From Pseudomonadota bacterium (GTDB lineage Bacteria; Desulfobacterota; Desulfovibrionia; Desulfovibrionales; Desulfovibrionaceae), in contig JAEYOJ010000097.1 in the NCBI GenBank assembly GCA_023411815.1, forward strand, positions 1 to 14,872: a DNA stretch of 14,872 bases, given 5' to 3'. Positions 1 to 6,354 of this stretch are shown piece by piece. The position numbers and the translations under genes were made by a program. How positions within the stretch are numbered: the stretch's first letter is position 1; each line of letters begins with the position of its first letter. The notes under the pieces are model-generated. The model was not told the origin of the DNA. It worked only from the letters and a program-made list of their open reading frames with translations, and searched no databases.

Positions 1-56
1 ACCAGCGCCAAAGCGATGGGTACGGTAGCGACCAAGGCAAGGAGTCCAATCGACAT
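1..56 (-). CDS. Partial membrane protein, probably a second lactate permease (N-terminus only)
   Basis: Only the first 18 codons lie in the window; the gene runs off the left edge. The visible start reads MSIGLLALVATVPIALAL, a hydrophobic stretch that would form the first membrane segment. A strong ribosome binding site (GGGAGG at 65-70, 8 nt before the ATG at 54-56) supports the start. From memory, one branch of the lactate permease (LctP) family begins in just this way, and the preceding gene on the same strand is itself a lactate permease, so a tandem permease is the best guess. It is not the glycolate-oxidase-like D-lactate dehydrogenase subunit that follows the permease in D. vulgaris, because that protein does not start with a membrane segment. 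The identification is inference from 18 residues and context. Confidence 0.55.
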   Translation of the reverse strand, partial: MSIGLLALVATVPIALAL

Positions 57-80
57 TGCAAAAACCTCCCCAGATAAGAC

Positions 81-94
81 GTTAATGGGTTAAC
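81..94. promoter_or_regulatory. Short palindrome GTTAA-N4-TTAAC upstream of the second permease
   Basis: GTTAATGGGTTAAC has two perfect 5-bp arms around four bases and ends about 10 bases before the GGGAGG ribosome binding site of the partial gene. On the minus strand it directly follows two copies of TTGTGTT. It could be an operator or part of a promoter (a TTGTGT / CATTAA-like pair is present), but arms this short can occur by chance. Confidence 0.25.
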
Positions 95-316
95 ACAAAA
101 GTGAACACAACGCTGAGTGAGAGTATTGTGCCGCGGGTGTCGCGAACATCAGCCGGGGCCAGACCGGCGGTCGCGCGCATCGTTCCGCGACAGCGGAGAG
201 AGGAGCTGTGCAGAGCCGACAGGCCAGCCTTCGGGAATTCGCTTCCGAGGAGGGTAGTTGTCGTCATGACTGTCTTATGTGCTCCTGACGCGTGTTTGCT
301 TCGGTGTCGTATATTG

Positions 317-336
317 ACAAGGGCACTCGCCCTCGT
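317..336 (-). terminator. Weak hairpin after the lactate permease gene
   Basis: On the minus strand, ACGAGGGC and GCCCTTGT pair (8 bp including one G-U) around the tetraloop GAGT, starting about 20 nt after the permease stop codon. No run of T follows (the next bases are CAATATACG), so it is not a standard intrinsic terminator. It may stabilise the 3' end or partly stop transcription before the next permease gene. Confidence 0.3.
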
Positions 337-356
337 TGTTGTCGTCGTTCCTAGGA

Positions 357-1991
357 TCAAGGCAGCAGCCAGCCCCTGGTGTGCGCCTGCAAGAGAGTCA
401 GCAGACCCATTAGCAGGACCATGGCCACGGAATGAAACAGGCAGAAGCGGAACACATCTCCCTCGCGTCCCGCGAGCCTGGCCGCGGCCGTGGCCGTGGA
501 GATGGAATGCGGAGCGATCATCTTGCCCGTCGCGCCGCCTGAGGCGTTGGCCGCGACGCACAGTTCAGGGGAGATTCCGATCTGCTGTGCCGCAATTTTA
601 TGTGTAGCGCCGAACAGCGCATTCGAAGTCGTATCAGAGCCGGTCAGGAAGACGCCGAGCCAGCCCAGGATGGATGCAAGGAACGGAAACAGGAACCCCG
701 TGCCCGAGATGGTCAGTCCGAGAGTCGAGCTCATGCCCGAGTAGCTCATGGTGTAGGCCAAGCCGAATACCATGATGATAGTCGCGATGGGATAACGGAG
801 TTGCACGGCAGTGCGCCCGAAGCAGGCCACTGCCTTTCCCAGCCCATAACGGGAAAGGATGAGCGACGAGACAAGGCCGGAGAAGAGGATGGCTGTGCCC
901 GCCGCCGAGAGAAAATTGAATGTGAAATGCGCCGGATAGGGCGTGTTGATAGCTGAAACCGGTGCGCCCTTGAGTACCGCGCCATGCAGGCCGGGCCAAT
1001 CGAAAGACAGGAGGAAGATGGCATTCAGGGAGTTCCTGATGCCTTCGAGACTACATAGCAAAACCGCAAGGGATAGTATCAACCAGGGCAGCCAGGCACG
1101 CATTATGGCTGTGCGGGAATGAATGCGTTCGGCGCGCGCCTGTATAGCCTCATTATCGCCGGCGAAGCGCCAGATGGACTTGGGCTGCCAGAATTTGAGC
1201 AGCAGGCTCAACCCGGCGATGGTCACAAAGGCAGTGACGATATCGGGCAGGTGCGGGCCCACGAAGTTGGAAATAAGGAACTGTGTGCCAGCGTAACATA
1301 TGCCTGCGACGAGGATGGCCGGAAGTATTTCCATGGAGCGCCGGAAGCCGCACATGGCCACCGAGATCCACAGGGGAAGGACGAGCGAGAGCAGGGGCAG
1401 TTGCCTGCCGACCGTCCGGCTGATGGCCATCATGTCCAGGCCCGAGGCATTGCTCGCGGCCACAACGGGAATACCGATGGTTCCAAAGGCCACCGGAGCG
1501 CTGTTGGCGATGAGACAGATGCCCGCCGCGTAGAGAGGATTGAACCCGAGGCCTGCGAGCATGGCCGTGGTGATGGCCACGGAAGCCCCGAACCCGGCCG
1601 CGCCCTCGATGAAGGAGCCGAAGCCGAAAGCGATGATCAGGGCCTGCAGGCGGCGGTCTTCCGTGATGCTCGCCAGAGAGTTCTTGATGATCTCGAACTC
1701 GCCGGATTCAACGGTCATGTTGTAGGTCCAGATGGCCGTGACGATGATCCAAGCGATCGGGAACATGCCGAAGGCAGCGCCATAAGCGACGGCATCGAGC
1801 GCCAGCCTGGCGGGCATGTCCCAGAAGACAATGGCCAGCAAGGCGGCAGCCGCGGCAGAGGCAAGGGCCGCCAAGTGCCCTTTGCTCCTTTTCACCGCGA
1901 GCATGTAAAAGAGAATGCAGAGGGGAATGGCCGCCACGAAGGCGGACAGGAGGATATTCCCCAAGGGATTGTATTCCTGAACCCACTGCAT
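357..1991 (-). CDS. lctP: L-lactate permease (LctP family)
   Basis: This is an integral inner-membrane carrier of 544 residues, expected to import lactate with protons (family knowledge; related members also take glycolate). Many hydrophobic segments run through the whole length. Conserved-looking family blocks are FIEGAAGFG (about residues 127-135), GSDTTSNALFG (451-461) and a late IAPHSISTATAAA segment. The open frame extends 45 codons further upstream, but I start at the ATG at 1989-1991, because MQWVQEYNPLGN matches the usual permease N-terminus, a CGGAG ribosome binding site lies 11 nt upstream, and the extra residues are charged and unlike the family. It follows por by 163 nt on the same strand, as in the lactate utilisation operon of D. 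vulgaris, so it should feed lactate to the pathway that ends in PFOR. The length is normal and no frame damage is seen. Confidence 0.93.
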   Translation of the reverse strand: MQWVQEYNPLGNILLSAFVAAIPLCILFYMLAVKRSKGHLAALASAAAAALLAIVFWDMPARLALDAVAYGAAFGMFPIAWIIVTAIWTYNMTVESGEFEIIKNSLASITEDRRLQALIIAFGFGSFIEGAAGFGASVAITTAMLAGLGFNPLYAAGICLIANSAPVAFGTIGIPVVAASNASGLDMMAISRTVGRQLPLLSLVLPLWISVAMCGFRRSMEILPAILVAGICYAGTQFLISNFVGPHLPDIVTAFVTIAGLSLLLKFWQPKSIWRFAGDNEAIQARAERIHSRTAIMRAWLPWLILSLAVLLCSLEGIRNSLNAIFLLSFDWPGLHGAVLKGAPVSAINTPYPAHFTFNFLSAAGTAILFSGLVSSLILSRYGLGKAVACFGRTAVQLRYPIATIIMVFGLAYTMSYSGMSSTLGLTISGTGFLFPFLASILGWLGVFLTGSDTTSNALFGATHKIAAQQIGISPELCVAANASGGATGKMIAPHSISTATAAARLAGREGDVFRFCLFHSVAMVLLMGLLTLLQAHTRGWLLP

Positions 1992-2043
1992 TCCGAGAAT
2001 AACTCCGTCGATTTGCTCAAGACCCAGGGATTGAAAGGGCGGA

Positions 2044-2124
2044 CGCTCCGGGGCGCCATGCTCCCAAGCGGAGCGCCCGCCTTGTTCTGCGAGGCTGCGG
2101 TCCCGACCGGTTCCGGCCGGGACC
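2044..2124 (-). promoter_or_regulatory. Two hairpins in the por-permease spacer
   Basis: The 163-nt gap between por and the permease contains two perfect 7-bp inverted repeats: GGTCCCG (2099-2105) with CGGGACC (2118-2124), and CGCTCCG (2044-2050) with CGGAGCG (2069-2075). Neither is followed on the minus strand by a T run, so neither is a classic terminator. They may mark an mRNA processing or stability site that sets different levels of por and permease message. That function is inference. Confidence 0.35.
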
Positions 2125-2154
2125 ATTCAACAACGGCCTATTCCGGCCGGTGCG

Positions 2155-5100
2155 TTACTTCTTCGTCTGCTGACCGGTCTTCTTCCTCAGCTCTTCTTGC
2201 TGCTCGGTCGTGCCGGCGCGGCTCTGATCACAGCCGTCGTGGGACTGCGGGCGAGCCATCCAGGGGGTATCGTCGCGAGCGCAGAATTCGGCGCCCTCGG
2301 CGAAGTCCACGGCTCCAGGAGCCTTGTCGGTCAACGGCATGAAGGCATCGTAGACGTTCGTGGCGGCCATGCGCTCAAGTTCCTTCCAGCGCACGTTGAT
2401 CTCGAAGGCCACCTGCCGGCGCATCTTCCTGGCATCCTCGGGGAAGGCCCGGTCGAGTACAGCGAAACGGTTCTGACCCATGAGGAATTCCTCGATGGAG
2501 CCGTCGGGGGCCTTGGAATCGAGCTGGAAGGGGTTCTTGCCCTGCAGGCCCAGGCGCGGGTCATAGCGGAACAGAGGCCAGTAGCCGGACTTGACCGCAG
2601 TGTTCATGACGTCCTGGCTCTTGCCCATGCCCTTGCGCAGACCCTGGTTGATGCAGGTTGCGTAGGCGATGACCAGCGAGGGGCCGGGGTAGGACTCGGC
2701 CTCCTTGAGCACCTTGAGGAACTGCTGCTTGCTGTAACCCATGGAGACCGTGGCCACGTAGACGTAGCCGTAGGTCATGACCATGCGCGCCAAGTCCTTC
2801 TTGGCCGTGCGCTTGCCGGCCGCCGCGAACTTGGCGACGGCGCCCGTGGGCGTGGCCTTGGAGGACTGGCCGCCGGTGTTGGAGTAGACCTCGGTGTCCA
2901 TGACGAAGACGTTCACGTCCTCGCCCGAGGCGAGCACATGGTCCAGGCCGCCGTAGCCGATATCGTAGGCCCAGCCGTCGCCGCCGAAGATCCACACGCT
3001 CTTCTTGGTGTACAGGTCGGACATGGCCGCGATCTCGCCGAGCAGGCCGTCCTTCTGGCCAGCCAGGAGCTTCCTGAGCTTGTCGCCGTACTCCTTGGAC
3101 TTGATGGCGTCTTCCTTGCCGGCCAGCCAGCCCTGCAGGGCTTCCTTGACCTCGCCGGAGGCGTCGGATTCCATGGCCTTGGCTGCCAGTTCGGCCAGGT
3201 GGGCGCGGCGGGCGAACATGGACATGTTCATGCCGTAGCCGTACTCGGCCGCGTCCTCGAACAGGGAGTTGCCCCAGGCAGGGCCGTGGCCGTGGCGGTT
3301 GGTCTTGTAGGGCATGGACGGAGCAGAGGCGCCCCAGATGGAGGAGCAGCCCGTAGCGTTGGCGATGAACATGCGCTCGCCGAAGAGCTGGGTGATGACT
3401 CGCACGTAGGGCGTCTCGCCGCAGCCCGAGCAGGCTCCCGAGAATTCCATGAGCGGTTCCTGGAACTGGCTGCCCTTGAGCGAATCACGCGGCAGGAGGT
3501 CGGTCTTGACCGGGATGCGCGTGGCGAATTCGAGGTTGGGCACCTGCACGTCACGCTGGCTGTCCAGGGGCTGCATGACCAGGGCCTTTTCCTTGGGCGG
3601 ACAGATGTCGGCGCAGTTGCCGCAGCCCATGCAGTCCAGGGCGTTGATCTGGATGCGGAACTTGTAGCCCTTGAGCTCCTTGCCCTTGGCTTCCAGGGCG
3701 GTGAACCCGGCCGGAGCGCCGGCCAGCTCCTCTTCCTTGGCCAGCACGGGCAGGATGGCGCTGTGCGGGCAGACGAAGGCGCACTGGTTGCACTGGATGC
3801 AGTTCTCCTCCACCCACTGCGGCACGTTGATGGCCACGCCGCGCTTCTCGAACTGGCTCGTGCCCAGGGGGAAGCGGCCGTCGGCGTCGAAGGCGCTCAC
3901 CGGCAGCTTGTCGCCCTGCTGGGTCAGGATGGGCTTGACGACGTTCTTGAAGAACTCGGTCGTCACGGGCTCGGCCTTGGTCTCGACCGGAGCGTCCTTC
4001 CAGGAAGCCGGGCACTTGAACTCCTGCAGGGCGTTGACGGCCTGATCCACGGCGTCGGTGTTCATCTTGACGATCTTCTCGCCCTTCTTGCCGTAGGCCT
4101 TGTGTATGGACTTCTTGAGCAGCTCCACGGCCTTTTCGAAGGGAAGCACGCCGGCCAGCTTGAAGAAGGCCGTCTGCATGATCATGTTGATGCGGCCGCC
4201 CAGTCCCACGTCGGTGGCGATCTTCACCGCGTCGATGTTGTAGAACTTGAGCTTCTTGTTCGCGATGGTGCGCTTGACGCCGGAGGGCAGGTGCTTTTCC
4301 ATGTCCTCAAGGCTGCTCCAGGACGAGTTGAGCACGAAGGTGCCGCCGTCCTTGATGCCTTCCAGGACGTCGTAGATGCCCACATAGGCCGGGTTGTGAC
4401 AGGCGACGTAATCGGCCTGGTTCACAAGGTAGGTGGACTGGATGGGCTTCTCGCCGAAGCGCAGGTGCGAGATGGTGATGCCGCCCGACTTCTTGGAGTC
4501 GTAGGAGAAGTAACCCTGGGCGAACAGGTCGGTGTTGTCGCCGATGATCTTGATGGCTTGCTTGTTTGCGCCCACCGTGCCGTCGGCTCCCAGGCCCCAG
4601 AACTTGCACTGGATGGTGCCCTTGGGCGTGGTGTCGGGGAAGGCGTGGTCCACGGGCAGCGAGGTGCGCGTCACGTCGTCCTCGATGCCCACGGTGAAGT
4701 GGTTCTTTTGCGCGCCGGACATGTTGTCGTACACCGACTTGACCATGGCCGGGCTGAATTCCTTGGAACCCAGGCCGTAGCGGCCGGCGAGGATCTTGGG
4801 CATGGCGCCGCCACGCTCCACGAAGGCCGAACAGACGTCCAGGTAGAGCGGATCGCCGGGAGCGCCGGGTTCCTTGGTGCGGTCGAGGACCGTGATGACC
4901 TTGGCCGAGGCGGGCAGGGCCTCGAAGAAGGCCTCATGGAAGAAGGGCCGGTACAGGCGGACCTTGACCAGGCCGATTTTCTCGCCCTTGGCCGTGAGGT
5001 GGTTGATGACCTCCTCGATAGTTTCACAGGAGGAGCCCATGGCCACGATGACGCGCTCGGCGTCGGGAGCACCCACGTAGTCGAAGAGCTTGTAGTTGCG

Positions 5101-5865
5101 GCCGGTCAGGGCGGCGACCTTCTTCATGTACTCGGCCACGATGCCGGGCACCTTGAGGTAGTACGGGTTGGCTGCCTCGCGGCCCTGGAAGTAGATGTCC
5201 GGGTTCTGGGCCGTGCCGCGCACGTGGGGGTGCTCGGGATTCATGGACTTCTGGCGGAACTCGGCCAGGGCCTTCTGGTTCACGAGGCCGGCCATGTCGG
5301 CGTAGTCCAGGACCTCGATCTTCTGGACCTCATGCGAGGTGCGGAAGCCGTCGAAGAAATGCAGGAAGGGCACGCTGGACTCGATGGCGGCCAGATGGGA
5401 CACCAGGGCCATGTCGTGGGTTTCCTGAACGGAGCTGGCGGCCAGCATGGCGAAGCCGGTCTGACGCGCGGCGTAGATGTCCTGGTGGTCGCCGAAGATG
5501 GACAGGGCGTGCGCGGCGATGGCGCGGGCCGAGACGTGGAAGACGGTGGGCAGAAGCTCGCCGGAAATCTTGTACATGTTGGGAATCATCAGCAGCAGGC
5601 CCTGGGACGCCGTGAACGTCGTGGTCAGGGCTCCGGCCGCAAGGGCGCCGTGCACCGCACCGGCCGCGCCGGCCTCGGACTGCATCTCGCGCACTGTCAG
5701 GGTCTGCCCGAAGATGTTCTTGCGGCCCTGGGCAGCCCAATCATCAGCCTCCTCGCCCATCGTCGAGGAAGGCGTAATGGGGTAGATGGCGGCGACTTCG
5801 CTCAGGGCATACGCCACGTACGCCGTCGCTGTATTGCCATCCGTGGTCATCATTTTTTTACCCAT
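2155..5865 (-). CDS. por: Pyruvate:ferredoxin oxidoreductase, single-chain type with C-terminal protective extension
   Basis: This cytoplasmic homodimeric enzyme oxidises pyruvate with CoA to acetyl-CoA and CO2, reducing ferredoxin. It has 1236 residues. The N-terminal pyruvate domain shows YPITPSS (28-34, Thr31) and Glu64. Two ferredoxin-type [4Fe-4S] motifs are present: Cys689/692/695/699 and Cys745/748/751/755. The cluster next to TPP uses Cys812, Cys815, Cys840 and Cys1071. The TPP/Mg site is the GDGWA block (Asp963) followed by the YSNTGGQ segment. The tail holds Cys1195 and Cys1212. All these numbers match those I recall for the D. africanus enzyme. The ATG at 5863-5865 is chosen over a GTG 15 nt upstream, because AAGGAG lies 6 nt before it and MGKKMMTTDGN is the family start. 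It probably begins an operon with the lactate permease under the sigma-54 promoter near 6085. Confidence 0.98.
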   Translation of the reverse strand: MGKKMMTTDGNTATAYVAYALSEVAAIYPITPSSTMGEEADDWAAQGRKNIFGQTLTVREMQSEAGAAGAVHGALAAGALTTTFTASQGLLLMIPNMYKISGELLPTVFHVSARAIAAHALSIFGDHQDIYAARQTGFAMLAASSVQETHDMALVSHLAAIESSVPFLHFFDGFRTSHEVQKIEVLDYADMAGLVNQKALAEFRQKSMNPEHPHVRGTAQNPDIYFQGREAANPYYLKVPGIVAEYMKKVAALTGRNYKLFDYVGAPDAERVIVAMGSSCETIEEVINHLTAKGEKIGLVKVRLYRPFFHEAFFEALPASAKVITVLDRTKEPGAPGDPLYLDVCSAFVERGGAMPKILAGRYGLGSKEFSPAMVKSVYDNMSGAQKNHFTVGIEDDVTRTSLPVDHAFPDTTPKGTIQCKFWGLGADGTVGANKQAIKIIGDNTDLFAQGYFSYDSKKSGGITISHLRFGEKPIQSTYLVNQADYVACHNPAYVGIYDVLEGIKDGGTFVLNSSWSSLEDMEKHLPSGVKRTIANKKLKFYNIDAVKIATDVGLGGRINMIMQTAFFKLAGVLPFEKAVELLKKSIHKAYGKKGEKIVKMNTDAVDQAVNALQEFKCPASWKDAPVETKAEPVTTEFFKNVVKPILTQQGDKLPVSAFDADGRFPLGTSQFEKRGVAINVPQWVEENCIQCNQCAFVCPHSAILPVLAKEEELAGAPAGFTALEAKGKELKGYKFRIQINALDCMGCGNCADICPPKEKALVMQPLDSQRDVQVPNLEFATRIPVKTDLLPRDSLKGSQFQEPLMEFSGACSGCGETPYVRVITQLFGERMFIANATGCSSIWGASAPSMPYKTNRHGHGPAWGNSLFEDAAEYGYGMNMSMFARRAHLAELAAKAMESDASGEVKEALQGWLAGKEDAIKSKEYGDKLRKLLAGQKDGLLGEIAAMSDLYTKKSVWIFGGDGWAYDIGYGGLDHVLASGEDVNVFVMDTEVYSNTGGQSSKATPTGAVAKFAAAGKRTAKKDLARMVMTYGYVYVATVSMGYSKQQFLKVLKEAESYPGPSLVIAYATCINQGLRKGMGKSQDVMNTAVKSGYWPLFRYDPRLGLQGKNPFQLDSKAPDGSIEEFLMGQNRFAVLDRAFPEDARKMRRQVAFEINVRWKELERMAATNVYDAFMPLTDKAPGAVDFAEGAEFCARDDTPWMARPQSHDGCDQSRAGTTEQQEELRKKTGQQTKK

Positions 5866-6067
5866 ACGATGCTCCTTCACGCTGAAAAGATGATGTGGTC
5901 ACTGGTCCCGCCAGCCTGGAGAATAGTGAGGTCGCCAGAGTCCTTCACAGATTAGCAAAGCAGGGGAAAAAGAAAAGTCGGGCTTCCCCGTACGATTCCA
6001 TCCCTCGGCGCTCGGTGGACCCTTGCCGGCACGCCGAACCGCTTCTTGATTCGGGAACAGTATCCAG
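5866..6067 (-). other. Long 5' leader of por
   Basis: If transcription starts about 12 nt after the sigma-54 -12 element, the leader is about 200 nt, far longer than a ribosome binding site needs. It can fold: TTCGGCG pairs with CGCCGAG near 6005-6035, and a short terminator-like hairpin with a T-rich tract lies at 5963-5990. It ends with the AAGGAG ribosome binding site of por. I find no protein-coding frame I trust and no riboswitch class I recognise. Confidence 0.4.
5963..5990 (-). terminator. Attenuator-like hairpin in the por leader
   Basis: On the minus strand CGGG-GAAG-CCCG (5990-5979) is followed by AC and then TTTTCTTTTT, the layout of a weak intrinsic terminator. The bases GGGGAA (5989-5984) can instead pair with TTCCCC (5968-5963), which breaks the first stem and puts the T-rich tract in a loop. 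Two exclusive folds upstream of por suggest attenuation. The 4-bp stem is short, so this is tentative. Confidence 0.3.
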
Positions 6068-6077
6068 GAAGCCTAAA

Positions 6078-6092
6078 ACAAGAAGCGTGCCA
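6078..6092 (-). promoter_or_regulatory. Sigma-54 promoter of por
   Basis: On the minus strand the sequence TGGCACG-CTTC-TTGT fits the sigma-54 consensus TGGCACG-N4-TTGC with one mismatch, at the last base. The invariant GG (6091-6090) and the G of the -12 element (6079) are spaced by exactly 10 bases. Start of transcription is expected near 6067. A sigma-54 activator gene lies next upstream, which fits well. Confidence 0.8.
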
Positions 6093-6100
6093 TATGGCAC
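6087..6100. promoter_or_regulatory. 14-bp perfect palindrome over the por promoter
   Basis: GTGCCATATGGCAC is a perfect palindrome with no spacer. Its left half supplies the -24 element of the sigma-54 promoter (read on the minus strand), and its right end overlaps the -10 of the sigma-70-like promoter. A dimeric repressor bound here would block both. On the plus strand the mirror TGGCAC has no -12 partner, so a divergent sigma-54 promoter is unlikely. Confidence 0.45.
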
Positions 6101-6127
6101 TATGGAAAAAAAGTGCTTAAAAGTCAA
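6099..6127 (-). promoter_or_regulatory. Candidate sigma-70 promoter of por
   Basis: On the minus strand TTGACT (6127-6122, 5 of 6 consensus) and CATAGT (6104-6099, 4 of 6) are separated by 17 bases. Start would be near 6092, inside the sigma-54 -24 box, so the two polymerase forms would compete. It could give basal por expression when the activator is off. Confidence 0.4.
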
Positions 6128-6184
6128 CAAATTGGGTTATATTTCACAATCCGCTTACCGCGGTGTCCGCCTTGCTTCCGAAAA

Positions 6185-6202
6185 AGAAGAAAAGTGTCTT
6201 CT
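6185..6202. promoter_or_regulatory. Candidate activator binding site (AGAAGA-N6-TCTTCT)
   Basis: AGAAGA and TCTTCT form a perfect 6-bp inverted repeat around AAAGTG. Its centre is about 127 bp upstream of the predicted sigma-54 start, a usual distance for an NtrC-type enhancer site. It is the best symmetric element I found between the promoter and the regulator gene, but the arms are purine/pyrimidine runs of low complexity. Confidence 0.3.
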
Positions 6203-6259
6203 GCCCAAGCTAGCATAAATACGCTGATCATACAGGGCCGGAAATGAGGAACAGCTCCG

Positions 6260-6318
6260 CAGGGGTGCAGGCAGGCGAGCCTTGGCTGTCGAGTCCTTTA
6301 TTTTGGAAGTCAGGGGTG
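6260..6318. repeat. Two direct copies of CAGGGGTG
   Basis: CAGGGGTG occurs at 6260-6267 and 6311-6318, 51 bp apart and in the same orientation, in the spacer between the regulator and por. A separate decamer, TTCCGAAAAA, also occurs twice in this spacer (6176-6185 and 6321-6330). These may be regulator half-sites or chance. Confidence 0.25.
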
Positions 6319-6325
6319 TATTCCG

Positions 6326-6353
6326 AAAAAAAAGAATAATGGTCCGCGAACCC
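6326..6353 (-). terminator. Intrinsic terminator after the response regulator gene
   Basis: On the minus strand, just after the TAG stop, GGTT-CGCG-GACC can form a short stem (one G-U pair) and is followed by ATTATTC and then eight T. The stem is short for this GC-rich genome, so termination may be partial, which would let some transcripts from the kinase-regulator pair run into por. Confidence 0.4.
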
Positions 6354-6354
6354 G

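Larger units (their letters stand above)
57..356. other. Spacer between the two permease genes
   Basis: This 300-base stretch holds no convincing gene. Reading along the minus strand it contains a hairpin just after the permease stop (317-336), a middle part with no structure I trust, and an AT-richer end with the heptamer TTGTGTT twice and a GTTAA/TTAAC palindrome just before the ribosome binding site of the next gene. I found no GG-N10-GC sigma-54 promoter on the minus strand and no strong sigma-70 promoter. The next gene may be read through from upstream or have a weak promoter near the palindrome. Confidence 0.5.

Noticed and set aside
126..135. GTGCCG as a minus-strand -24 element for the second permease
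   Set aside because: No TTGC-like -12 element is found at the required spacing.
1992..2126. A 45-codon N-terminal extension of the lactate permease
   Set aside because: The added residues are charged and unlike the family, and the inner ATG has a ribosome binding site and the usual permease N-terminus.
2197..5955. A 1252-codon open frame on the plus strand opposite por
   Set aside because: It mirrors por across its whole length, has a GC-rich valine/glycine/leucine-heavy composition and matches no family. It arises from strong codon bias in por on the other strand.
6095..6109. A plus-strand sigma-54 promoter from the mirror half of the palindrome
   Set aside because: After TGGCAC the -12 position reads AA instead of GC, and no gene follows on that strand.
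5895..6218. A 107-codon plus-strand frame in the por regulatory region
   Set aside because: It covers the promoter and leader, has no good ribosome binding site and resembles no known protein.
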